In this document: piece by piece, positions 1 through 11,066 of the stretch
Layout: every line of letters starts with the position of its first letter
Position numbering within the stretch: position 1 is the stretch's first letter
Source: Dinochytrium kinnereticum
Lineage: Eukaryota > Chytridiomycota > Chytridiomycetes > Chytridiales > Chytridiaceae
Length of the DNA: 64,000 bases
Assembly (NCBI GenBank): GCA_027604005.1
Contig: JADGJT010000027.1
Coordinates: 7,633 to 71,632, forward strand
Direction of reading: 5' to 3'
Notes under the pieces: generated by a model
Database searches by the model: none
What the model was told of the DNA's origin: nothing
Seen by the model: only the letters and a program-made list of their open reading frames with translations
Position numbers and translations under genes: made by a program

Positions 1-3000
1 CAGCAACTAGCGTGTACATGACAAAAAAAGAAAAAGAAAATGCTCTTCACATACCTCGCAAGTGAACTGGGGTTTCTCGGAGGCCAATCGAGCAGATATC
101 ATAGTCTGAGCATATTTATACATAACAGGGAGCGAGCTCACAACCGCCATCGGTTCGTAATTGCCCCCGCCCCCCTCATCCAATATCTGGTCTATACTTG
201 CCTCCGCCTCGTGGACAATTTCGTCTCCCCAAAGACGCTGCTCCACTGCCTTCAGCAGTCGGGTAGCACCCTTTCGAACCTGGGGGTTCGAATCCCCAGA
301 TTTATAAATCGCTAGCGTCATCATACGCTGAGCAATACAAGGAAAGTCCCTGGGCACTCCGCCAAACCCAAACTTGCCGACTGGCTCATCGAGCTTTCCA
401 GCAAATACGTTGACGATGGCGCTAAAGTAGTAAATAGCTCCAGGAGAGATTGGCGCTCTGACGTAGCACTCTCGAACAGCGTACTCTAGAAGCTCGTCAC
501 GCAAAGGATTGTGTGCCAAAAGCGCCTCAATGGCGGAGAGGGCTAATCCGTGTATTGCATCATCAGGTGACTTAAACATATCGTTTAACCACTTGAAGAT
601 ATCCTCAACGTTCAACTGCGGGCCAATGTAACTGGTATCAGGACCGTCAAGTTCAGGTGATAATGCTCCCTTAATAAGAGCTGCCATGGCTTTCAATGCA
701 GCATTGGCTAGAACTTTCAACTGCTCATCCATGGTTGATGCGATAACTCCCTTCTCTCTATTATCTTTTATCGGATCCAACGCAGACAGCATGGTCTTAG
801 TCTCGCGGTCCAGAAAAACAATAGCATGGGCGCCATAACCACACCACTGCTCAAATAGAAGGAATAGTGATGTCCTTAATTCATACGGGAAAATACGATA
901 AACTTCTGCTTTGGTAATAACTTTTGAACCGCCAGCCGACTTAGACGGATCCACCATATCCGGTGAAGAAACGTTTAGTAATCTCTCATAAAATCGGTCC
1001 ACAAGCGCGCAGTAATAGTAGCGTAGCATTTGGTAGTCCCATTCAACTTTAACGTCGGAGCTTGAAAGAAACTTAGCAATGTCTCGGATATAGGTTATAA
1101 TCGGCTTTACGAGGTTCTCGTTGTAGCGGTACACGTCGTGATCCACAAAATCAGCAATTAGGGAGAGAAGGTGAGTGATCTCGACTCGAAGGCGTTCTAA
1201 GCGCTTGATGTTGGAAATCATTGCAACCTGGGCATGGTTGGATGTACTCTTCTTTCCAGCCGACACACCAGATGCTGGGCTGGATTCTGAGGAACGAATC
1301 GGGCGAAGTCGCATATCCTCTGTCACATTCCTTATAAGAGGCTGAAGGCCCTCAAGGAGAGTCTTATAACTTAACGAATGAACCGCGCCCAGAGAAGAAA
1401 CTACGCACTGACGAATAGAATTCCTCTCACACGACAGCAAGGGCAGCATCATTGTAAACAGCTGTCCAGGCGTTAGGGCTCTATCCTTCCCGACCAAATC
1501 TTCAGCCTCGACATTTCCTATTCGCCGAGGAGCGGATGATGGAACAGCAGCGGGCTTCTCAGCGCCAGTCCCACTAGTTCTCGACACTTCAATCGTAGAA
1601 CAAGCAAACGTAAGGTAAACCCTCCATTGATCAATAATATTATCGGTAGCAGGCAATAGAGACGACGAAAACTGATTCATGGACGATGAGCTATTCGAAG
1701 AAGGACCACCACCAGAGGACGAGGATGAAACCCATTTTATCGAATTGCTGTTCAGTTTTGTGGATGACGGAAAGTCGGAAGCAATTTGAATGGACGGATG
1801 CAAAGCCAGTAATCGAGCAAAAACATCGGTGAGACAGACTCTCAACGCCTTTGGATTAGCGTACTCGTAAAACCATTGAACCAAATCCGGAAAGCATCTA
1901 TACCAGATGGAAGATTCTTGGGCATTCGTAGACGAAGCGATAACGCAAAGACTGTCTTTCATCCCTAGCAATCTGAGAAGATTCTGCTGATGCTGCGCTT
2001 GGTACTTCTGAGATTCGTACTTCATAGATCCAACGGCAACAGTGGGGTCAAGGTAATGGCGGCTAACAAGGTCGTGGCCTGACTGCTCGATGATTTGAAT
2101 GATCCGAGATCGCTGGTTTTTTAGTCGTGTGCTGCTGCCGGCTTTAAAGGTAGGTGGTGGTTTTTTCGAACTGAAACTTGGCCTTGATGGGCGGTACAAT
2201 GCCTGTCTTCGACGAAGTTCCGGCGTACCCTCCGCGGGTTTAGCCCGAGAGTTAGGGTTCTCCGCTTCAAAATCCTCTGTCATGCCAAGCAGCTGCTTTT
2301 CGAATGCAGACGCGAGTTTTAGAATTACCAGCCCCATCTTCCGAATCGTTGTTGACGTCGAGCAAAGGTAGAGCAAGCCTCGTCCTTCAATGTCGCAAAT
2401 AATTCTATCGACTTCTTCTTCCTCAAAAGGCGTAGACTTGCTGTCGGCATCCTTTAGCTCCTTCAACCACAGCTCAAGAAGTTCACCATAAAGGCCGAGA
2501 CCACCACTCCGCAGTACCCCTTCAGTGCTTTCCCCAATAACAGTAGATGTGGCAATCCTCTCATTGATTGCAACAGCTAATGTACTCCCAAGTATCCGTA
2601 TTACACCTTGAAGCAGCGAAATCCCAGGCCGATTTTTATCCCCCAGTGTCCAAAATATCCGTCCTCCTACATCATCATTCTCCCCCTGCTTAATAGATGC
2701 AATGCGCATCAACGCAGCAACTGACGACAACCTCACCCCATCATCTTTATGTAAGGTATACCTAGATAGCATCTCAACGATCCGTACGGCTGTCATCCCA
2801 GTGGGTGTAAACCGGGGGAGACAGTCAATGTAGTTCTTCATTAAATCGTATAGTGCAGATTTGTCTCGCGATGTAATGGAGGCATTGTCAGAGCCGAGGG
2901 CTGGGGGCCTGTCTGTTCGAAAATCGTTCAAAGTTGATTCCGAGAAGGATAGGCGTCGCCCACTCGGAGACATAGAGGATGCACCGGACGAAGGACCACT

Positions 3001-5652
3001 GACCGGACCACCGGAACCCGGAATGCCGGCTTCATTCGCTGGAATAACGTTCTTCCAAAGATGACCTCCGCACACTTTATCGAGCCCGATAGCGATCCGG
3101 CCAAGGACCGAATTCAACCTATCTAGGTATTCTCTGACGCTCCCGCTCATCCTCTGTAGAACCTTGTCTGAGAGCGCTTCATTAAGCGCAGGTTTGGACG
3201 CATCCTTTGGCTCTAACGGTGTGAAAGGATTCTTGTCCTGAGAAACGATATTCCTAGTAAGCATAGCAACTAGAGGGTCCACACCACCAGATAAGGGGAG
3301 ATTTGAAACCGGGAAAGGCGGTTGAGAAATCTTAACCTTCCCTTCCACCACGATAAACCCAACCGTAGAAACAGAAGCCCCCGTCAGCCCCGCCCCGAAA
3401 GGACCATCACCACCCCCTAAAGCTCCATACATCCCCCCACCTCCAAAAGAAGTTCCACCTTTTAGAGCTTCCTCAATGTCCGCTAGCAGCAAGAGGAAGG
3501 ATCTGAGCGCAATAATGAGCCTCTCAGGGTTAACGGTGGCATCTCCAATTACAATGCTTGAAGCCGCAGCTGATGCTCCTGAAACTGCAGCCATGACAGT
3601 TTTTGTCGTCATGTCATCAACGACGGTTGAATCCGATATGGAAGAGTTGGAAAGGCTTGAGCCCGACGGTGAAGACCCAAAAGTAAATCCCTGGACAGTT
3701 CCCGAAACCGTCAGTGGAGACAACGATGAGTTGGAGGGATTCGGAGCGGATGGTTCCAGCCCCAACAAAAGAGAAGCAAGAAGATCAAGAATGGGATCCG
3801 TGAACCTCACAAGTACAATGTGAACTAGTCGAACAAAAAAATCTAGGGGGGTATCTTGGGGAACAATTATTCTGGATTTGACTGGGAATAAGACTCGTAG
3901 AAGGCTTTCGATTCGACGTTGGGAGTTGATGCTGAGTTGGTCGCAGGAGCGGAAGAGGTATACCCAGACTAAGCGGGTTACGCAGTTGAACGCCATGGTT
4001 TTCAATTGCCTATCTCGGAATTTCTGGAGGCAGATCTCGACGACGGGTGGCCAGTTTTTGAGAAAGAATTCCTTTTTGGAAACGCATAATACTGTTGTTA
4101 TCAAAGGGAGTGCTACCTTTTTTTTTTAAAAAAACAAAAATCGTAAGTAGCCATGACAAGAATTTTAAGAACATGCAAAGATCGAAGCACCATCATAACA
4201 AACCTGCTGATAAACCCTCTTCGCAGACATTCTCATCGCCTTTGCAAAGATACTCTCAATCGACATCATCCACGCTGGCAAGTTTACCTCAGCCTGAGCA
4301 ACCTATACAGAAGAGGTCAAAACCAACAATTATCCCCCATCGAACTTACTGAGGCAATAGGCTCCAGCAACTCTGCAAAAACCTCAGAATAGGCCAGCTT
4401 GATCTTTGCGCTATGCGAGTTCTGAAAAAAGTCGGCACATATCTGCAAAAACTCTGCTGTCTCTTCAAGGTTCTCCATTGGGTAAATCTGCGTTTCGATT
4501 CCATATCGTGTAAGCGGAGAAAAGAAAAGAAAATGGGTGGGACCTTGAGCTTTAAAAACCTCATGCTTCGAATGATGAGATCCAGTTTAAGCTCTTTCGA
4601 AGATCCCGCTCTCGTCAATTCCGAAATCTCTGACACGAAACGGTCGCTCACAGTCGCAAACCTTTTACCCGCATCAAGTAAGTCATGACAAGAAATCAAC
4701 AAGAGAGTTCTAACCGTATATTTGACAGAGCCCCAATTAATTCTGAAAATAAATCTACATTCGCTTGTCGATTAGCTGACCGGACAGTGAGCTCACTATC
4801 CAACACGTATTAGGTCATGCATAAAATGAGATGAGATACGTACGGGTCAATATTGCGGAGTTGAGCAAAAACCATCTCTTCAAGTTTATGGCCAAGGTCG
4901 TTGGGAAGCGTGTCTTTAGTGAGACGACGGATAATTTCAATGAGGGCTCGACAGAGAATGAAGTTGGAGACGAGCTGTGTTTACGCGATTAATTTTATAA
5001 GCCCTCATTTGGCGCGTTAATGACCGCTTACCGATTTTCGCTCCTTTATGACGTGTTCCAGCTCCTTGGACTTGTAGACTGGTGCACTGTAAAAACGAAA
5101 TGATACGTCAAATATAGAAAAGTGGCAGCATGCAGTGATGAAATCAAACTCGGTTAAAACCGGAAACTAAAGAGATATTTACATGTTGGAAGGAACATCA
5201 TCCGAGGACTTCTCGCTCTTACTCTTTCTCCAAACCATAACACAATCAATAATCAACTTCGGACAATGCTTCGCGACCGACCCCAACCCATTAAGTAACC
5301 CATCAAACTCCGGGTCCACACCAGGTCTCAAAGGCACAGACAAATCCGAATCCGTCACGGAAGTCGACGAATAAACCAATGCATCCACCTTCAACTCCGC
5401 TGCATGCACGAATCGAATAAAAACGGACTGTAAGCAGAATTGCGCTGGTGTTCTTGACTGCGATTTAGGGGAAGAATGGGGGGAGGTTGACGGGGACGAG
5501 GGATGGTTGGTGGAGCTGGTGGACGCCGAGCGGGGGCGGCCAGACCGGGTATGACCTGACGGGTGGTGGGAGGTATCAGATGTGGATGGGACATCTGATG
5601 CGTCGAATCTTGGGGAGGATCTGGAGACGGATGGCTTCTGTTGCTGAAGCAT
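1..5652 (-). CDS. Furry/Mor2/Tao3-type cell morphogenesis scaffold (3' part outside window)
   Basis: Large HEAT/Armadillo-like scaffold that in yeasts (Tao3/Pag1, Mor2) and animals (Furry) supports NDR-family kinases in the RAM/MOR polarity pathway. Seen: after a Ser/Pro-rich N-terminus comes the family block ending in CVMVWRKSKSEK. Short exons then read SNFILCRALIEIIRRLTKD, FATVSDRFVSEI, YPMENLEETAEFLQICADFF and AEVNLPAWMMSIESIFAKAM. One intron-free exon of over 1,350 codons (about 4119 to 55) starts with the NWPPVVEICLQKFRDR region. The six introns I placed keep frame. The last exon ends at a GTATGT donor (exon base 55), so the gene continues off the left edge; relatives have 2,000-3,000 residues. 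The first in-frame ATG is at 5652; an upstream exon cannot be excluded. Poly-Ser and Gly-rich stretches interrupt the big exon, as in other fungal members. Family call firm, exact 5' end less so. Confidence 0.9.
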
Positions 5653-5930
5653 GCGGGGCAAGCTGTTCTGAGTGGGGCAAGGGGAGAGTGAGCGGTTGAG
5701 AGGTGGGGTTGGTTGATTGCGCCAAAGGCAGCGGCGGAAATTGTCGCAGATGCAGTTCGTTTGATTTGATTTATTATATTTTTAGATGCATTGATTTTAT
5801 TTATTAGGCTTGGCAGTGAAGGCTCATCTCCAAGTGACAAGGACCTCATCGGTGCGGAATCTGTTGAGACGCGTGTCAGGAGAGGACGGATATTGGTGTG
5901 CTAGTGGGGAAAGTATTGGATTGTGTAGGC

Positions 5931-7248
5931 TTACCGCTGCGTGCACCAGGTATCCTTCATGGGAGTGGTCTGACCACCCTTGAATTGCAGCAACCCCGCC
6001 TGCGCAATCATCAAGCCATTGTCGATGCAGAAACTGATAAAGTTACAAACACATATCAATTTAATTTAAGACGCACCTTTCATCAGTCGCGAATAGTTTT
6101 CCTCCTCGTTGCTGCACCATGAGATCCATCATCTGCTGCAATCTCTCGTTACCTGAAAAGAGCAAAGAAAAAACCATCAGCATCATGCATACATCAATTA
6201 TTAAGCAGAAAAAAACTCACAACCCACTCCTCCAACAATCATTACTTCCTGTGCCCCAACATGCGCCATAGCCCGTTCCGTAATCTCAACAAGCATCGCA
6301 AAAAGAGTCTCCTGAAGGGAAAAACACAGATCTGCCTCCGTAAATTCTCCTTTTGCAAGCCCATCCCTGGCTATGAGCTCGATACTTGACAATATTCCTG
6401 AGAATGATACGTCCATGCCTTTCACAACGTATGGCAGTTCAACGTATTTTTTGCCGCTGTAATAAAGTGTTAGAAAGAAAATGCACTGGGGCGGCGTAGC
6501 AGTACTTTTTCGCTAATTGCTCAATGTTGTATCCGGGACTGGGGTCATTAGATAGGTTGATAATGCGGGCGAAACGGTCCAGACAGTTTCCGACTGCTAT
6601 GTCCAGTGTTTCTCCAAATATTTGGTATCTATTAGCGCATCAATTCACCATTCAACGCGAGATAGCAAAAGAACCTTCTCTCTGAAAAAGCAATCACTTG
6701 AGTATTCCCACCACTAACGTATAGAACAACTGGACTTGAAGCGCCAGTCACAAACCTCCCCATCTCAATGTGCCCGATACAGTGATTCACCCCAATAAGA
6801 GGTTTCTTCCACAACAGCGATAGAGTCCTGGCCACAACCGCAACTACTGTCAGCGGCGCACCCATTCCAGGCCCTAGCACCCATTCACAGCGGTCAATAA
6901 AAGCCCCGAACCTGAACGAACATACAGAAAGCAAAATAGAGCATGAATCACCTTTCGTAAAAGCTATACAATCAATATCCTTCCCCTTAATCCCAGCTAC
7001 CCTCAATGCTTCTTTCACAAGACCCACGATCTGCTGTCGGTGGTGGTTGGCGGTATCTTTTGGCTGGAATCCGCTTCCTGGCGGTGTGATATACGTCTTT
7101 CTCACATTTGCCAAGATCCTCGACCCATTCTCTCCACCGTGTTCAATAATCCCCACTCCAACCTTGTTAGCGCTCCCCTCTTACAATAGCAAGATGTTAA
7201 GAGGAATGCATGCCTAATACAGCACTCACCCATCCCAAGTGCAATCAT
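5931..7248 (-). CDS. KAE1: Kae1/OSGEP, catalytic subunit of KEOPS (tRNA t6A threonylcarbamoyltransferase)
   Basis: Transfers threonylcarbamoyl to A37 of ANN-decoding tRNAs as the catalytic subunit of KEOPS. Spliced protein (about 350 aa, usual for the family) starts [20 protein letters not shown]. It contains the metal-binding [10 protein letters not shown] (HxxxH), [55 protein letters not shown] and IVGGVGC. It ends in [17 protein letters not shown] and a tail finishing DTWCTQR. Exon 1 is only 19 nt (7248-7230). Exons 2 (7179-6953) and 3 (6873-6675) follow, and each junction restores conserved sequence, for example TKG/PGMGAP. No mitochondrial presequence, so this is the cytosolic/nuclear form rather than Qri7. 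Its start lies 45 bp from the start of the divergent hydrolase gene. Confidence 0.96.
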
Positions 7249-7293
7249 CTTTGGCGAGTCTTGTCTTCGGTGACAAATTTGGATTTCAAGAAA
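7249..7293. promoter_or_regulatory. 45-bp gap between divergent start codons (KAE1 and hydrolase)
   Basis: The two ATGs at 7248 (-) and 7294 (+) face away from each other with 45 bp between them. Both 5' UTRs and core promoters must therefore be very short or lie inside the opposite gene's first exon or intron. An in-frame codon upstream of the hydrolase (7210) would make the genes overlap. No TATA box is visible in the gap. Confidence 0.5.
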
Positions 7294-8674
7294 ATGACTT
7301 GGATCAACGACACGATGGGGTGGGTCATTGCCCATCCTATCGGGGCGAGCATCTTGACGGCATACACGGTACTGGTGATATGGCAGATTATGCGGATACG
7401 TAAGCCTAAAGTTTCGGCTGAGGGGTTGGTAGAGGTTTTCTCGGCGGGTGGGGCAAAGGCTGTTTATCAAGTTGCCAGGACAGAGGTGAAAAAGCCGCCA
7501 CCTAAAGGGTACAAAGGAGGAAAACTGCCGTTGGTGGTCTTTGAATCCCGTGAGTATCTTTTTATTCTCCTTTTACCTTTTTTATGCTCGCTCATCACGA
7601 TGTTGGTGAAGATATTGGATATACTTTGGATTGTTGGGGATATTTGCAAGGAGTCTTGGAGGAAACGCTGCCGACGCTTTGCTACAATCATCTTGGATAC
7701 GGTAAGAGAAAATCTATTTTACGTTGGATATTTATACGCTAAATAACAAGGCGCCTCGTCCGCACCGGGAAAGAATGATAGTCGAGATTCTATCGTCCTC
7801 GCCAAAGATCTTTACGATCTCTTAAACTCACTAAATCTTATTGGCGAGTTGAAGGACGGGTTCCCACCTCTGATTTTAGTCGGCCATTCGTTTGGAGGGC
7901 TGGCTGTCAGAGCTTTTGCGGTATGCTTACAATTTTTGAGCTGATGATGATGTTAACGCCGTCCTTGACACCACAGGCAGCTCATCATCCCCCCAACCTA
8001 ATTGGCATCGTCCTCGCCGACTCCCTCCCATTGACTCTGCTAAAAGACTACCCTCAACTCGAAGATTTCCTCACCACCCGTCTTCCGCGAGTCCTGAAGA
8101 CTGCATCATCTCTGGCTGAAATGGGGTTCATGCACATTCTGTCCTTCTTTGGAGTATCCATGATTCCTGCAGGAGGCAAAATGGCAGTGAAGCTGAGTGC
8201 ATCACAATTGAAAGGCGTTCGCTATGCCTCTTGCGACCCTGATTCGTTGATGGCGATGAAGAGAGAGGTTGAGGGAATCAAGAATAGCCTTCCGGTGATT
8301 GAGACTTTGGAGAGGCAAAGGAAAGCTTTGAAGGGAATTCCGGCCTTGGCGGTTGCAGCTGTTACGGTGGAGAATGTGGACAAGCCCTGGACAGATGTTA
8401 AAGTGACCTACGACATCTGGAAAGCGGTGAGTGATGCATGAGTGGTTGGGCTCACGCTGTCCTTTTTTTTGTGCTGTAGAAATGGAGAGAGTATCAGACA
8501 GAGATTTCCAAGCTGAATGAGGACAAGCTGCTCAAGGCTGCCAGTGGCGATAATGGCACACTATTTGTGGATGCGGACAGCGACCATGTCTCTCTCTGCA
8601 CCAGCCACAGTGTAATCGAGGCCATTGCATCCATCGCCACCTCGTTTGACATGAAGAATGTGGCATCAAAGTGA
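7294..8674 (+). CDS. Membrane-anchored alpha/beta hydrolase
   Basis: Alpha/beta-hydrolase-fold enzyme of unknown substrate. The N-terminus has one hydrophobic segment (GASILTAYTVLVIWQIM, about residues 16-33), probably a membrane anchor. The core begins KLPLVVFES, and a short exon supplies the next strand (LPTLCYNHLGYG). The nucleophile elbow is LILVGHSFGGLAVRAF (Ser of GHSFGG). The late strand and histidine region reads TLFVDADSDHVSL, giving a candidate catalytic His. Exons: about 7294-7550, a short exon near 7662-7699, about 7750-7920, about 7978-8427 and about 8480-8674. Each splice keeps frame. The acid residue was not assigned. It resembles the broad lipase/esterase/epoxide-hydrolase superfamily; no specific reaction can be named. 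Confidence 0.82.
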
Positions 8675-9133
8675 ATAAAGGAGACTGTTTGATTGATTCA
8701 ACGAATGTTTATTTTATTTCTTTTCATTGCAAGAGTGCATGGACAGAAACGAGGAAGGGGAAGGGGGTGACTGTTAACAAAAGAGACGAAAGGGAAGGGA
8801 AAAGAATGTATGGCAACCCAGGTGGTATACCGCCCATTGCAATAACGCCAGTCTTGCGAGCGGAGACCGTTTAAGTTCCATCCCTCTTTGCACCTTGGAA
8901 CGGGAGAGAAGCCACAGAAAGGCTTTAATCCATAAGCTGTAAGGGCAGATCAATCATAAGATTAAGAATGAGGTTAGATGGAGGGGAATGGGCCCCTTTT
9001 TATAGTCATCAGGATGGTGGTCATGTGATCGGAGATTAGCGGGGTTTACACTGCTGTTTTTCATTCTCACCCAACTGCAACTCATAGAGATGATGGTTTA
9101 TACTAGCCGGGTTTCTACCATCTGACAATCTGA
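8675..9133. other. Intergenic region, hydrolase to OLA1
   Basis: 459 bp holding the hydrolase 3' UTR and the OLA1 promoter. A TTTTTATAG stretch near 8997 could be a TATA-like element about 130 bp before the ATG. No open frame or RNA gene seen. Confidence 0.5.
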
Positions 9134-10668
9134 ATGCTCTCCTCCCTTAGGACTGCATCCACTGCTGCCCCATGCCGTGCGAGGGCGTCCACGGCCGCAT
9201 ACTCGGCTGCTGCTGCTGCGTCCACACCCCAGCGTCCACAGAGAACATCGACAGAGCCGGGAATCCTCGGCAGGCCCTCAAATAACTTAAAGATGGTCTG
9301 TGATCCATTCGATAAATATTCTTCCCCCTCTTTTTTTCCGTTTTCACGTCACTCATACAGCAACAATAGGGCATCGTCGGCCTACCAAACGTTGGAAAAT
9401 CATGCCTTTTCAATGCTCTCACCTCATCATCTGTTCCGTCTGAAAATTACCCATTTTGTACCATTGATCCTACTGAAAGCAGAGCGTTGGTGCCAGATGA
9501 GAGGTTCAGGTGGTTGGTGGATTGTTATAAGCCGAAGGGGGAGGTGGCTGCTTTTCTGACGGTGGTTGACATTGCAGGACTTGTAAGGGGTGCTGCGCAG
9601 GGAGAAGGGCTTGGCAATAACTTTTTGTCGAACATTAAGGCCACAGATGGTGGGTTTGCTGTTAACGTCTTTACTATATTTTTTCTCCCCTTTTTCTTGT
9701 TTTCCTCCTAACATGCAAAGTATAGGTATCTTTCACTTGGTCCGGTCATTTTCAAATCCTGGCATCGTTCACGTGGAAGGTGCTATCGTAAGTCTCCTGT
9801 CATCTTCAAATGAAGGATCTTTTTAACCTTTCTTTCCAATAAAACAAAGGACCCTGTTCGCGACATTGACATCATTCGCACCGAGCTGCGTTTGAAAGAC
9901 TCTGAGCAGATCAGTGCACTTCTCAAGAAAAAAGTGAAAGGCCATGACCCAAAAAACTCTGGGACATCGGAAAAAGACCTCCTTGAGTACATCAACCATA
10001 TGCTCCTCAACAAGGACATTGACGTCAGGATGCTGGACTGGAATAAGGATGAGGCTGAAGTTCTCAATAGGCTTCAACTCTTGAGCGCAAAGCCCGTAGC
10101 CTACCTGGTGAATCTATCGGAGCAAGACGCCGTAACCGGAGAAAATGAAGGTTTGGCAGCAGTCAGATCAAAAGTCGCCTCAGAAAAGACCAGCGACCTT
10201 GTGATTGGGTTTTCTGGGGAATTTGAAGAGTACCTTGCCTGTTTGCAGCCTGAAGAGCGTGCAGAGACATTGGCGAGTGTCGCTAAGATGTATGGAGTGA
10301 AAGAGGCTCGTAGCGTTCTTTCCGACATCATTTGGGCGGGGTACAAGGCGATGAACTTGATGCATTATTTCACGTGTGGGGAGCAGGAGGTCAGGGCTTG
10401 GACCATTCGATCTGGAATTAAGGCGCCACTTGCCGCGTCTGTTATTCACTCTGACTTTGAAAAGAACTTTATCGCAGCCGAGGTCTTTAAGTAAGATGAA
10501 TTTATTTGAGATGTAAATGCCTGATCTAACAGAATTGTCTTTAGATATCATGATATCCTCGAACTGGGAACAGAGGCTGCGGTGAAGACAGCAGGGCGTG
10601 TCATGACGCGGGGCAAGGACTCTCAGATTGAGGATGGCGATATCGTTTACTTTAAGCTGCGGAGATAA
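9134..10668 (+). CDS. OLA1/YchF-type P-loop ATPase, possibly mitochondrial form
   Basis: Obg-like ATPase of the TRAFAC class that binds ribosomes. Motifs: G1 [11 protein letters not shown], switch region [19 protein letters not shown]3 VVDIAGLV, the ATP-selective G4 variant NLSE instead of NKxD, a coiled-coil insert, and the C-terminal TGS domain ending in [12 protein letters not shown]. Five exons; the first junction (LKM/GIVGLPN) skips an in-frame TAG and restores the P-loop. The roughly 50 residues before the P-loop are rich in Ala, Ser, Arg and Thr with no acids near the start ([20 protein letters not shown]), unlike the short N-terminus of cytosolic OLA1. This looks like a mitochondrial presequence; yeast has a mitochondrial paralogue, Ylf2. 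The localisation is inference. Confidence 0.93.
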
Positions 10669-11066
10669 TCTCGAGTGCTGTATTCAAATGTATCTATCTC
10701 TATTCTATTATTGATTTATACAAATAGGTTAGCATTTCACTGTTAGACAAACTTCATACTGTAGCTGTGGAGCCTTTTGTTACTATAGCAGAACGTCACG
10801 CTAAGGTAGCGAGAGCAAATCTAAGCTCTATATAGCGAAAGATCCTTATAAGCAAATATCAGATAATAGATCAAAACCTAACAGTATGTACGGAGCAAAT
10901 TCATCTACAACATCAGGTTTATTCAATTATTTAGCTGGTTCTTCTGTGACATGTATTGGTCGGTTTGCGAAGCGGACCCTCCCTATACAGTATTTTGGGA
11001 TGATAAAAACCGTGTCCATTGTTGTTCCTGACAAACCTCAAAAAATTCCAAAAAAACCTCCCTGGA
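10669..11066. other. Intergenic region before the coiled-coil gene
   Basis: 398 bp with no supported gene. A CTATATAG element lies near 10827 and an A-rich leader just before the ATG at 11067. Confidence 0.45.

Noticed and set aside
275..300. GGGGGTTCGAATCCCC, a tRNA B-box/T-arm look-alike
   Set aside because: It lies in the Furry coding sequence and encodes the conserved SGDSNPQVRK. No A box or acceptor stem fits on either strand.
5391..5849. Minus-strand frame starting MRSLSLGDEPSLP beside the Furry start
   Set aside because: Different phase from the conserved Furry frame and no good splice joins them. Left as a possible but unsupported 5' exon.
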